64,000 nucleotides of DNA. Origin: an uncultured Phocaeicola sp. (GTDB lineage Bacteria; Bacteroidota; Bacteroidia; Bacteroidales; Bacteroidaceae). How positions within the stretch are numbered: position 1 is the first letter of the stretch; each line of letters begins with the position of its first letter. This document shows, one piece after another, positions 1-8,350 of this stretch. The stretch is taken from contig CALUET010000010.1 in NCBI GenBank assembly GCA_944319745.1, positions 1 to 64,000 of the forward strand, read 5' to 3'. A program made the position numbers and the translations under genes. The notes under the pieces are model-generated. The model was not told the DNA's origin. It did no database searches and saw only the letters and a program-made list of their open reading frames with translations.

Positions 1-99
1 AAGAGTACAACTTTTTAGCGTATAAACAAAATCAAAATCGAAGTTTTTTAAGAAATAAAGTAAATCTGATACTAATTGAGGCACAATGTAGCTTAAAGT

Positions 100-146
100 T
101 TATGCGTAATTTACGCATAAAAATAAAGTAGTGCGTAATTTACGCA
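100..146. repeat. Two copies of a 15-bp palindrome upstream of the serine recombinase
   Basis: TGCGTAATTTACGCA occurs at 103-117 and again at 132-146, centre to centre 29 bp. Each copy is a perfect palindrome around a single T; the first extends to 10-bp arms (100-109 and 111-120). They lie about 90 bp before the promoter of the recombinase gene. The arrangement of repeated dyads fits an operator or resolvase crossover/accessory sites, but that role is inferred. Confidence 0.75.
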
Positions 147-235
147 TCTGTATTCTGAAGCAAACTGTATTCAAATAAATCTATTACGTCATAAGAATAC
201 ATTTAATTATTGTGTTCTATTTTATCTTTGATTTT

Positions 236-267
236 CTTGCATACACCAAAAGAAATGCTTATCTTTG
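236..267 (+). promoter_or_regulatory. Bacteroidetes-type promoter of the recombinase gene
   Basis: A -7 box TATCTTTG lies at 260-267 with a -33-like CTTG at 236-239, 20 nt upstream. Transcription would start near 274. This makes the in-frame ATG at 277 too close to the transcript start and favours the ATG at 313. Confidence 0.6.
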
Positions 268-312
268 CATCAGTAAATGAAGGAATTAGTTGGACTAAAA
301 AGAATAAAAGTC

Positions 313-945
313 ATGAAGAAAGCAGTTATATACGCTCGTGTAAGCAGTACCAATGACAGGCAGTCAACAGACAGACAAGTTATTGACTTGAAGACATACG
401 CATCCAGTAATGATATGGAAGTCGTTAAAGTGTACGAAGAACATATTTCAGGTGCAAAGAAAAACGAAGAACGACCAATCCTTTGCGAGTGTTTGGATTA
501 CTGCATATCCAACAAAATAGATTCTTTGCTTATAAGTGAATTAAGTCGCTTGGGTAGAAATGTAGATGAAGTGCTGGCAAATGTAAAGCTGTGCAAGGAT
601 AATAACCTTAACATTTATTTTCAGAAAGAGAATCTGAATATATTTCAATCAGATGGAACAAAAAATCCATTTCTTAATATCTTTATTTCAGTGCTTGGTA
701 CTTGCGCAGAAATGGAACGTGAAAATATCAAATTTCGTTTGAATAGTGGTAGGGCAAAGTATATCGCAGAAGGTGGAAAACTTGGAAGAAAGGAAGGTAG
801 CGTAAAAACAAAGGAACAAAAGCAAGAAGAATACAAACAAGTATTACGAGAATTAAAAAAAGGTACTAGTATTCGTAAGGTCGCTAAATTATGCGATGTT
901 TCCGTTTCAACCGTTCAGAGACTTAAAACCGAATTTGACTTATAA
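313..945 (+). CDS. Small serine recombinase (resolvase/invertase family)
   Basis: This 210-aa protein has the N-terminal signature YARVSS, with Ser11 as the expected nucleophile that attacks DNA, and the downstream SRLGR segment typical of the catalytic domain (about residues 1-145). The C-terminal 45 residues (GTSIRKVAKLCDVSVSTV) form a Hin-like helix-turn-helix for site binding. Length matches small resolvases and invertases rather than large serine integrases. An ATG at 277 would add 12 residues, but the promoter at 236-267 favours 313. It is AT-rich like its surroundings and unlike the genes right of 8.9 kb, suggesting a mobile or accessory origin. No partner transposase is in view and its target site is unknown; the palindromes at 103-146 are candidates. 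Confidence 0.9.
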   Translation: MKKAVIYARVSSTNDRQSTDRQVIDLKTYASSNDMEVVKVYEEHISGAKKNEERPILCECLDYCISNKIDSLLISELSRLGRNVDEVLANVKLCKDNNLNIYFQKENLNIFQSDGTKNPFLNIFISVLGTCAEMERENIKFRLNSGRAKYIAEGGKLGRKEGSVKTKEQKQEEYKQVLRELKKGTSIRKVAKLCDVSVSTVQRLKTEFDL

Positions 946-950
946 AAAAT

Positions 951-979
951 AATGGCTAAAATCACAGCTTTTAGCCATT
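951..979. terminator. Bidirectional hairpin terminator
   Basis: An 11-bp perfect stem (951-961 with 969-979) around a 7-nt loop lies between the convergent recombinase and lipoprotein genes. The A-rich left flank and T-rich right flank suit termination from both sides. Confidence 0.7.
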
Positions 980-1000
980 ATTTCCATGTCTTAGGAAATT

Positions 1001-1549
1001 CTATTTTACTTTTTCAGCCTTCAAACGCCATTGAGGATGTTTTGATTCAACCTCACTACTACCAGCATACAGCCATCCGTCTTTAAGATACATTCCGCCG
1101 TACTTTTTTACGCCGCCATCAAAGTAAATAATTGGTCTCTTGTCTGAGAAATCAATTCTTATTCCTTTGTTTATTATGAAAAGTTCTTCCCATGAACAGT
1201 AGAGAATCACATCAGAACCTTCTATTTTTACATTCGCTGTTTCATCTTCATTAAGAATGATATAGAATGTATGTCCCGTAGCATCTATTACCTTGTATGT
1301 TCCCAAGAAATTAGTAGATGCACTATTAGAATCATACTCCGAACTTGAAGTAGCGGTAAAGGTGTTAGAAGTTTTGTTTTCTGAGTCACTACCGTATGAA
1401 GGAGTTTTGGCTTGTTGTTTTGACAGTATTCTTGCGATGCTATCTTCAAGTTGTGCAATGCGTTCTTTATCGCTTGATGAATTTCCTCCACAGCTTGCCA
1501 CAGCAAAAGATATAATACAAGCCGCAATTATTAAGATTGAATTCTTCAT
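1001..1549 (-). CDS. Orphan small lipoprotein
   Basis: This is a predicted exported lipoprotein of 182 aa when started at the second Met (1549), which gives a standard signal peptide; a start at 1558 is also possible. The hydrophobic stretch ends in a lipobox AVASC, so Cys20 would be lipidated. A short charged heptad-like helix (KERIAQLEDSIARI) and a Ser/Thr-rich linker follow. The C-terminal half, from about residue 80, is beta-rich and ends in WRL. I recognise no named domain. It sits alone, convergent with the recombinase gene, in the AT-rich left region. Function unknown; cell-envelope location is supported only by the signal. Confidence 0.75.
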   Translation of the reverse strand: MKNSILIIAACIISFAVASCGGNSSSDKERIAQLEDSIARILSKQQAKTPSYGSDSENKTSNTFTATSSSEYDSNSASTNFLGTYKVIDATGHTFYIILNEDETANVKIEGSDVILYCSWEELFIINKGIRIDFSDKRPIIYFDGGVKKYGGMYLKDGWLYAGSSEVESKHPQWRLKAEKVK

Positions 1550-1605
1550 TTTGCTCAATGATTTTATTGTTTATTACTTGTTTTGATAGTCCTTGTTTCA
1601 GCGAT

Positions 1606-1798
1606 AGACAAATAAAAAACGTGGACTATTTACTGTGTATCTATTTTCTTGGTATCGCCAAACACCATACGTTCAAATACAAGTAAAAGCCCACGCTATG
1701 AGCGCAGGCATCAACTTTGTACTTCTTGAACGTTTCTTTAATTTGGCGATTTCAGAAAATAAGAATGTACACAAGCTAACGCTTTTTATCTTATGTCT
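1606..1798. repeat. Long imperfect inverted repeat (MITE-like or structured element)
   Basis: Nested complementary blocks run in order along two arms: 1606-1610/1794-1798, 1612-1618/1783-1789, 1634-1639/1768-1773, 1643-1649/1754-1760, 1655-1662/1742-1749, 1669-1676/1726-1733, 1681-1685/1720-1724, 1689-1691/1707-1709, and 1694-1697/1701-1704 around a 3-nt loop. The perfect order of blocks with small gaps means the whole 193 nt could fold as one long hairpin. An open frame inside (1635-1898) is not believed. Confidence 0.7.
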
Positions 1799-1804
1799 TT
1801 ATTT

Positions 1805-2967
1805 TGATAATCTATACCATAGGCACTTATTTTTTTATTCACGTTGCAAAATTAACGCTTTTTCTTCTATTCATATTAAGATAGCAAGGAAAAGTTAACC
1901 ACAAACCAATTAAAATGCTTATTTTTGTGCGTTCTAATATGGATAACGCAAGAACAACCTTTAAGAACAGCGTATGCAACTAACTGTATTTCAGTATAGG
2001 GAAATAAGCATAACGCTTCTTTCTTTACCAATACATTTTGAAAAGAGCATGAACTCAGTTCAATGCAAAAATATAAAATTAATCAAATAAATTCCGCAAA
2101 GAATATCCTTATTTTTTCTCATTTTTTATGTTTTATAACCTCAATTTCCTCTTGAATTTATTTTTTCGAGGAAATCTACACCAATTTCTTTTTGAGTTTC
2201 TGAAACTACATTTTAAATCATCTGTATAAACCATCCGACAATATACAGTAAGAATTTCCCTTTTTCCTGAAGAAAACTCTCTACGATTACCGTTGAGTGG
2301 TCTATATTGAACTCTTCCTTATATTCCTCTAAGCAAAGTCTTCCTCTAAACTCTAGGACAGTTAACTAACAATTTGTTTTATTGTTTAGTTATAAATAAT
2401 AATCCCATTTTACAATAGAGAAATAAAAATCATTACCCATCAATCCTAACCTATTTTCATATTCCATGATTTTTCACTAATACTTTCGGTCTATCTTGTT
2501 AATTTCACTGCTATAATGGTCCACCATTTTATCTTCCACTCTATCCGATTTGCATCTATTTTTACAGATTCACAATGTCATACTTCAATTTTTCATTATA
2601 CATTTCTAACTTCATAATCTTATGTAGTTTCCCCCAATATTCCCCTTTCCGATATGACTATTGTTATATTTACTGCTGTCCTTTCATTTTCTGCGTATTA
2701 TTTCCCTTTTTACACTTTTTGCTCCTGTCATTCCCTATCTTCTAACCCAATAAGGCTATTTTCTATTGTATTATAATAAGATGTCTGCGTATATCAAGTT
2801 CTTTGTAAAACTATGAGACGGAAGCGTGCCTTACCATTACGCCATCAACACATAGTACACATCATACAGATTCATCTTTCTGTATTTCTTTTCCTACTCA
2901 ATTTTTTTATTTGTACTTTCCTCATTTATCATGATAAAACAAAACATGTATGCCCTAGAAGGTATAT
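1805..2967. other. AT-rich stretch with no recognisable gene
   Basis: No open frame of credible length or family was found. The bottom strand is clearly purine-rich from about 2100 to 2960, the bias seen on coding strands in this genome. A stop-free run of about 42 codons on the bottom strand (around 2220-2350) has no start. This fits a decayed leftward gene but is not proof. A motif AACGCTTTTT recurs at 1779-1788 and 1854-1863. Confidence 0.4.
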
Positions 2968-3087
2968 ATCCATAATCTAAAGCCTTTCATCATTTTTTTC
3001 GTTCTATTAAAAAACAATCTAAATAACTTGCATATTATATTATGAACTCATATCTTTATTCGAAATAGATATGAGATGAAATTATCA
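2968..3087 (+). repeat. Copy A of the feoAB promoter and start region
   Basis: This 120-nt block closely matches 8813-8934, including 47 consecutive identical bases (3011-3057 and 8857-8903). It carries the -33-like TTG and the -7 region, but the -7 box reads TATCTTTA instead of TATCTTTG. The start codon and first four codons (MKLS) of feoAB are also present at 3076-3087, after which the frame runs only 15 codons to TGA at 3121. It also has a 9-bp inverted repeat (3047-3055 and 3067-3075). It is read as a duplicated, truncated feo start. Confidence 0.85.
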
Positions 3088-3150
3088 TCACATTATGGCC
3101 TGCAGGATTTATTAATTGCATGAGTCCGAGTTTCACACATACCGAAAAGA

Positions 3151-3189
3151 AACGCCCGACCTTACATCTTTGCTGTAAAGTCGGGCGTT
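3151..3189 (-). terminator. Terminator of the BACON/LamG lipoprotein gene
   Basis: A 10-bp perfect GC-rich stem (3151-3160 with 3180-3189) and extra inner pairing lie 40 nt after the stop of the leftward gene. A T-rich tract follows on the bottom strand, and T residues also follow on the top strand. Confidence 0.8.
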
Positions 3190-3228
3190 TTCTTTATAAC
3201 AGATTCCGGGAAAATCCCGTTTTTCTAT

Positions 3229-5154
3229 TTATTGCCGAGCATCATATATTTCCTTTATCTCATTCGCAGAAAGCCGGCGTGTGTCGTACACTCTGAAATT
3301 ATCAACAGACATGTTGGTTCCATTCAACGTATTGGTATAGTTCAGGTCAAGGCTGCCTCCCATAACAAATTTTATTCCTGTGCCATAAGATGATTGATCT
3401 CCTCCGTTTTCACTAAAGGCATTCGCATATTCCGTTACAGTGTCTACAGCCATACCGTCTACATACAGTGTCGTGGTAACGGTTGAATAAGTCGTTACAC
3501 TGAAATCGGAAACAATAGCGATATGATGCCAGTTCCCGTCAGTAATGGTAGGATGTGCAAATGTTCCGGTCCCGGCATATTGATACCAATTATTGTAACG
3601 CGTTACAATAAATTTCAGTTTCCCATCAGCCATACTTAATGTAAATATTGGTTCATTTTCGTTGGAAGAAATCATATAGAAAATATTTCCATCGCTGAAA
3701 TCTTTTCCCCAAAAACTAACGGTCAGGTTCTTTGAATCTATAATGGGTTGGGGCACATTAAACGAACTATTACTGCTCCGGCTGAATTTCACAGCCTTAG
3801 AATCAGGCGTAACTCCCTCTACAAAGGTAGGCGAATTGAGCCCGAAGCCATTTACAGCATTCTCTGTTGCATCTTCAAAGTTATCGTCAAACTTATAATA
3901 TGTGTACAGCCCCTGTGTCACAACCAAACCTGCAGTTTCACTTCCCTTTACGGCTTGTACCACAACATTCTCCTCGCGTGTTCCATCCGATACTTTAATA
4001 ACGGTATTCAAGGTTTCGGGCATAGTAGAACGGTCAAGAGAAACATTGATCTGACGATTGCCTCCGGGAGGTATCACTCCATTCGCTTCCGATACGCTCA
4101 GACAAGATTCTATCGGGCTTACGATGGTCCACGTCAGGTCAAGACTTCCGGTATTAATAATGCTGAAGCTCTGTCCCGTAGCCTCATCGCCAAAGTCCAA
4201 CAACAGCGGAGTTACCGACATCTTGGCTACAGCTTTCGCAGCATTAATCTGAACAGGCTGCTGTTTTATACCATCCGAAACAATCAGGGAGGTATTAATA
4301 TTGTCGGTCATCATTGAACGATCCAGCATAACCTTTACAACCTGTGCCCCTCCTGCGTCTACCGTTCCTTCTGTTTCAGAAAGAGAAAGACAGGCTTCAG
4401 AAAGTCCGGATATACTCCATTCCAGAAGGGCGTTCCCCGTATTCTTGATGGTCAAGGTTTGTTCCTGCAACAGCTCCCCGAAATCCAGGACAGTAGGTGT
4501 GACACTCATCTCCGAATGCGAGTCTTTAAGGGCACAAGATACAGGGATAGCATACGAATTGCCGAATGCCGACAAACTGATTTGAGCCGTTTTAGCCTCA
4601 GACAGCATATCACGATCTACAGTAAAGATGATATTCTGCGTCTTTCCGCTATTAATGCGTCCGGACGAAGGTGTAGCAGACAACCAGTTGTTGTTTCCCA
4701 AATCCAAAGACCACTCTGTTGCAGCATTTCCATTATTGGTAATGGTCAATGCCTGTTCGTTTTGCGTTGTTCCAAAGTTAAGAGAAGAGGGGGATATGAG
4801 AATATCCGCTTCTTGTCTTTCCGGTTCCAGGCGTATGTCACACGTAATAGACTGCCCAACAAGCACATTTACCGATTTCGTATTTGTGAGATAACCGGTT
4901 TTCTGTGCCTGAACCTGATACTGTTGCGCTTCAAGGTCCAAATATTCATAGGTTCCGTCACTGCCCGTTGTACGCGACAATCCGCCGGGTGTCAATGTAA
5001 TGGTCACCCCTTGCAACACTCTTCCTGTTTGTGAATCGGTTACTTTGCCATAAATATCCCCCGTTGTTTCTATCGCATCCTCAGTGCATGAACAACATAC
5101 GATGGTCACTATGGCAAGCAACATCGTTTCAATTTTTTTAATTAATCTATTCAT
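3229..5154 (-). CDS. Surface lipoprotein: CarboxypepD-reg-like, three BACON-like repeats, LamG-like domain
   Basis: This 641-aa protein begins with a signal peptide ending VCCSC (Cys23 the likely lipidation site). Residues about 32-112 form a carboxypeptidase-regulatory-like beta fold (GKVTDSQTGRVLQGVTI). Three repeats of roughly 100 residues follow (about 117-215, 217-310, 312-405), each starting with a xxPxxLDFG-type strand and an 'NTGNxxLxWS'-like core, as in BACON_2 domains. Residues about 415-641 resemble a concanavalin/LamG jellyroll (YYKFDDNFEDATEN, DGNWHHIAIVSD, NFRVYDTRRLSANEIKEIY). These modules bind glycans or proteins at the cell surface. No catalytic motif was seen and no SusCD pair is adjacent. 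It is followed by a terminator at 3151-3189, and its ligand is unknown. Confidence 0.85.
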   Translation of the reverse strand: MNRLIKKIETMLLAIVTIVCCSCTEDAIETTGDIYGKVTDSQTGRVLQGVTITLTPGGLSRTTGSDGTYEYLDLEAQQYQVQAQKTGYLTNTKSVNVLVGQSITCDIRLEPERQEADILISPSSLNFGTTQNEQALTITNNGNAATEWSLDLGNNNWLSATPSSGRINSGKTQNIIFTVDRDMLSEAKTAQISLSAFGNSYAIPVSCALKDSHSEMSVTPTVLDFGELLQEQTLTIKNTGNALLEWSISGLSEACLSLSETEGTVDAGGAQVVKVMLDRSMMTDNINTSLIVSDGIKQQPVQINAAKAVAKMSVTPLLLDFGDEATGQSFSIINTGSLDLTWTIVSPIESCLSVSEANGVIPPGGNRQINVSLDRSTMPETLNTVIKVSDGTREENVVVQAVKGSETAGLVVTQGLYTYYKFDDNFEDATENAVNGFGLNSPTFVEGVTPDSKAVKFSRSSNSSFNVPQPIIDSKNLTVSFWGKDFSDGNIFYMISSNENEPIFTLSMADGKLKFIVTRYNNWYQYAGTGTFAHPTITDGNWHHIAIVSDFSVTTYSTVTTTLYVDGMAVDTVTEYANAFSENGGDQSSYGTGIKFVMGGSLDLNYTNTLNGTNMSVDNFRVYDTRRLSANEIKEIYDARQ

Positions 5155-5241
5155 CTCTGCTATTTTTTATAATTAAACTTCTTGTTAATTTCAGTAACTC
5201 ATTGAATATTGTTTACTCATGATAACCTGCATTTTATCTTA

Positions 5242-6714
5242 TCATTCAGCATTTAATCTTATAACTTCTGCTTTTACGTCTTTAAACTCATCGTATGCAT
5301 GCCCGATGGGTTTATATCCGGTAGGATCGCAAACGAAATATTTATGCCCGTCGACAAGGACATAATCACCGGAGAAATCCCGTGTAAAACGAACAGCCGT
5401 GGCAAGATGATTGGGATAATGAAGCAATACGACATCCAGCCGGGTAAACATCCGCACCAATTGTGAAAACAAGATAGCCCGGTCCTCGCAATCGCTGTAA
5501 GAATAAAAAAGAGTTTCGTCTGCAAAGAAGGGACGATCATCTCCCCATATCTCGTCATCATAGCCATAGACAAAGGTCGTTTGCACAAAATTCAACAACA
5601 TGTTTACCGTTTCTTCTTCAGTTTTTCCGGAAACGACGTTACCAAGCGACGACAATAACCGTTTTTTTGTGGTTTCATCCAATGGCACATTCGCATAAAC
5701 AGCCCAATCTACTCTGGGATATTGAGAATATAAATCCATCAGATTCCGGTTGCCGGAAACATCAACCTCCAGTTCCGGATATTTTTCCGAAGCCAAATGC
5801 CGCGGTTCTGCCATGTTTTGCGAGAGGTGCATCGGAGCAGAAAAAGCCAAATGACACATTTCTGCCTCTGGCGAATAAGCATCCGGAACAATCTGAATGC
5901 TACCGACATGTTCACGATCCATCAAATAATATTTCCGCCCGCCAATCGTGTAATAAGACTTTCCGTAAACAGTTACGTCGAAAGGCAGAGCCAATATCAA
6001 AGACCGGCTATCCGTTGCAAAACGGAAATCAATGCCAGACTGCGCCAATATATACCCGGAGAGTAATACAGCCTCGTTTATCTTTTGGTCGCCCAAGACT
6101 GACAATGCCACTTGTTTTATCAACAGATAATAAGCATAGTCACAAAGTTGCAGTTCATCCCGGAGTTGCTGACAATCGTACACCAGCGGATCAGTCTGTT
6201 CCGTGGCGATATTTTTCCAGCCTGCCGAAATATCAGCCGGACGGATGCCCGTTAAGGTAATATCGCACGATTGAAGTGTATGTATCTTACAACGGGAACC
6301 TAAAAAAGTGACTGTGATGCAACGATCGTCCTCCGGGCTAACAGGCACATCAATCTTCACCGGTTTCACCTTAGGAACGACAGGAGGTGCCGTCTTTATT
6401 TGCTTTACCAATAATTGCCGGGGAATGTTTTTTACCACAGACGAGTCCGGTTCCGGTTGAGGGACAAAAGGTTTCGGGAAAGCAGGCGCAATCATTCCTT
6501 TATACACGTCGATATCTTTCCACTTCTTTGCCAAATAGTCTGCAAACTCCTTGTTTCGTTTTTGACGATATTCCTCAAACTCCGAACGTTGCTGCTGACG
6601 GTAAGTTTCAAACCTGCTACGCTCCTGTTTCCGAAATTCTTCAAATGTGCTGACTTGGGCATGTGCCACAAACGCACAACATAAGCATCCCAGTATCAAT
6701 ACAAAGGCTTTCAT
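5242..6714 (-). CDS. Secreted transglutaminase-like protein with N-terminal coiled coil
   Basis: This is a 490-aa exported protein. A signal peptide ends at AHA-Q (about residue 19). Residues 20-70 are a charged repeat (FEEFRKQERSRFETYRQQQR and similar) that should form a coiled coil, followed by a Pro/Val-rich linker. The C-terminus carries a transglutaminase-like Cys-His-Asp triad: Cys409 in YSDCEDRA, His436 in PNHLATAV and Asp463 in CDPTGY. Such folds act as cysteine peptidases or amidases or have lost activity; here all three residues are present. It is the last gene of a leftward operon with the DUF5683 gene (23 nt away) and the LPP20-like lipoprotein. Substrate unknown. Confidence 0.8.
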   Translation of the reverse strand: MKAFVLILGCLCCAFVAHAQVSTFEEFRKQERSRFETYRQQQRSEFEEYRQKRNKEFADYLAKKWKDIDVYKGMIAPAFPKPFVPQPEPDSSVVKNIPRQLLVKQIKTAPPVVPKVKPVKIDVPVSPEDDRCITVTFLGSRCKIHTLQSCDITLTGIRPADISAGWKNIATEQTDPLVYDCQQLRDELQLCDYAYYLLIKQVALSVLGDQKINEAVLLSGYILAQSGIDFRFATDSRSLILALPFDVTVYGKSYYTIGGRKYYLMDREHVGSIQIVPDAYSPEAEMCHLAFSAPMHLSQNMAEPRHLASEKYPELEVDVSGNRNLMDLYSQYPRVDWAVYANVPLDETTKKRLLSSLGNVVSGKTEEETVNMLLNFVQTTFVYGYDDEIWGDDRPFFADETLFYSYSDCEDRAILFSQLVRMFTRLDVVLLHYPNHLATAVRFTRDFSGDYVLVDGHKYFVCDPTGYKPIGHAYDEFKDVKAEVIRLNAE

Positions 6715-6737
6715 AAAATGCTGATGTGAGATAGTTG

Positions 6738-7616
6738 TTAGAAATTCAATGCAAAACCTATCCCCATCCCATCATTCATCACAGCCGGTGCAACAGAGAA
6801 ACGTATCTGCTGGCGGGGTTTTACCACAACTCTTCTGGCGCCTTTTGCAACAGCCGCATCTATCAAATTGTAGACATAAAGGGCTGCCGCTACACCAATG
6901 CAGATATTCCGTCCTGTTTCCCAATTCGTTGCTTTTGTATGATAGGTCTGAAAATGGTCAGGTTGTTCTTTCATTTTTCTGACATAAGAAGCACGGGTAC
7001 TCTCGCTCAAAATAATTCCTGCTATACAAAGCGCTTCGCCACCCATGATGCTAATGCCTTTTGCCATACTGCCTTTGTATATCTGTCCCATACCGGGAAT
7101 AAGGGAACGAAGTAATCCGCGCCCTCCGTAATGCCGCGTTAAAGTGATGTTATCATAAATTGGCGGCAAAGAAGAAACTGCAACCATATACAATGAATAA
7201 CACTCGCAAACCGACTTCCCGTTAAGGGTGGTATATTCCCAATACTCATCTACCGGATTGACCATAATGTTTATTTGCTTCCCGTTTATGGAAACATCCA
7301 TCGTAACGGTATTGGAAATATGTTCAGTCAATACACCATTGTCGATTGATTGCTGCTGCACACTCTGTTGGTTTCTGTTTACAATAGCCTGAACAGAGCT
7401 TTTCAAGTCCTCGTTGCTGATAAGTTTATTCAAGCATGCCTGCGAAGCAGCTTGAGGATTATCCCCATACCCTCTCACCACAACAAAATCATACGTCGGA
7501 TTCCCCGGTCTGGGAGTTTCGGCTATCCAACGTGGTTTCATTTTATCTGATTTTTGTGCCTGTATGGTTACTGTCGGGAATATCAGTAAAAGTATCAAGA
7601 TACCGAGATATTTCAT
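6738..7616 (-). CDS. LPP20-like / DUF5683 envelope protein
   Basis: The protein is 292 aa from the second ATG (7616; an ATG two codons earlier at 7622 is equally possible). A signal peptide ends at IQAQ. The N-terminal half (PRWIAETPRPGN, GYGDNPQAASQACLNKL) resembles LPP20-type domains with the recurring Ala-rich helix. From about residue 170 the motif RSLIPGMGQIYKGSMAKG and a later ALYVYNLIDA helix match DUF5683, a Bacteroidetes membrane-associated domain with two hydrophobic helices. The tail (IRFSVAPAVMNDGMGIGFAL) looks like a terminal beta strand. It is the middle gene of the operon 8297-5242. Function unknown. Confidence 0.75.
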   Translation of the reverse strand: MKYLGILILLLIFPTVTIQAQKSDKMKPRWIAETPRPGNPTYDFVVVRGYGDNPQAASQACLNKLISNEDLKSSVQAIVNRNQQSVQQQSIDNGVLTEHISNTVTMDVSINGKQINIMVNPVDEYWEYTTLNGKSVCECYSLYMVAVSSLPPIYDNITLTRHYGGRGLLRSLIPGMGQIYKGSMAKGISIMGGEALCIAGIILSESTRASYVRKMKEQPDHFQTYHTKATNWETGRNICIGVAAALYVYNLIDAAVAKGARRVVVKPRQQIRFSVAPAVMNDGMGIGFALNF

Positions 7617-7634
7617 GACCATTTCTTTTACAAA

Positions 7635-8297
7635 TTATTCCGTTCTGCTTTTCTTATAATCCTCCAGACCTTTTTTTATGGAATCCATAAAGCGCTCTTT
7701 ATCATAATCGATGGCAATAACTTCATCTTTGGTCAAAGCATTTCCGACAGTATTCAGGAATTCATCTTTTGTATTGCGCATTTCAATGCACACATAACAC
7801 TGTATAGAACCGTCGGACAAATCGTACAAATTGGTTTTAATAACCCGATAATTTTTACATAATCCTACGATGTATTGGGTTATAATACCCTGCGCATCGC
7901 CTTCCGTCATCTTTTTGGCATTGGCATTAGCATCTTTGTTATAGAATTGGCGAGCGCCTTCTACGGCTGTTTCCATACGTTGTACCATAGCTGTAACCGC
8001 ATTGGCTTCTGCATTTTGTAAAGCGTATGACTCTTGGAAAGAAGTGGCTGTGCCGTATGCCCGATACTTGTTTTCATCTTCTGTATTAGCTAAGGTAATA
8101 CATTCGTCTACTTCTCTTTTTTGTTTTGTAGGTTGCTGAACTATTACATTCTGGGGTTGTTGGATTTGCTGTTCCTGCTGCTGTGGCTGCGGTTGCGGAT
8201 AAATGTAAGCCGTTTGATCTTTTGAACTTCCACACGAAGTAGCTAAGGAAAGTAACCCCGCCGAAAACACAAAAATAAATAATCCATTTGTTGTCAT
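7635..8297 (-). CDS. LPP20-like lipoprotein
   Basis: This is a 220-aa lipoprotein when started at 8297. An upstream in-frame ATG at 8414 would run through the RNA element and bury the signal peptide, so it is rejected. The signal ends LATSC (Cys22). A Gln/Pro-rich linker (PQPQPQQQEQQIQQ) follows, then an LPP20-like domain (AYGTATSFQESYALQNAEA, CYVCIEM). It is the first gene of a three-gene operon, 18 nt before the DUF5683 gene, and shares the LPP20-like fold with it. The structured RNA at 8351-8637 lies directly upstream on the same strand and may be its leader. Role unknown; probably outer-membrane or periplasmic. Confidence 0.8.
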   Translation of the reverse strand: MTTNGLFIFVFSAGLLSLATSCGSSKDQTAYIYPQPQPQQQEQQIQQPQNVIVQQPTKQKREVDECITLANTEDENKYRAYGTATSFQESYALQNAEANAVTAMVQRMETAVEGARQFYNKDANANAKKMTEGDAQGIITQYIVGLCKNYRVIKTNLYDLSDGSIQCYVCIEMRNTKDEFLNTVGNALTKDEVIAIDYDKERFMDSIKKGLEDYKKSRTE

Positions 8298-8350
8298 GTC
8301 TACATGGTTTTTATACCTAAATAGACTCCCCGGAGTTAAAGGCAAACATA

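Noticed and set aside
100..146. CRISPR array
   Set aside because: Only two short palindromic copies with a 14-nt gap and no further repeats or cas genes.
236..267. Invertible promoter controlled by the recombinase
   Set aside because: The promoter is not flanked by inverted repeats; the palindromes lie on one side only.
1635..1898. Open frame on the top strand (87 codons)
   Set aside because: It lies mostly within the 193-nt inverted repeat, has no recognisable family or start signal, and its coding pattern is unlike neighbours.
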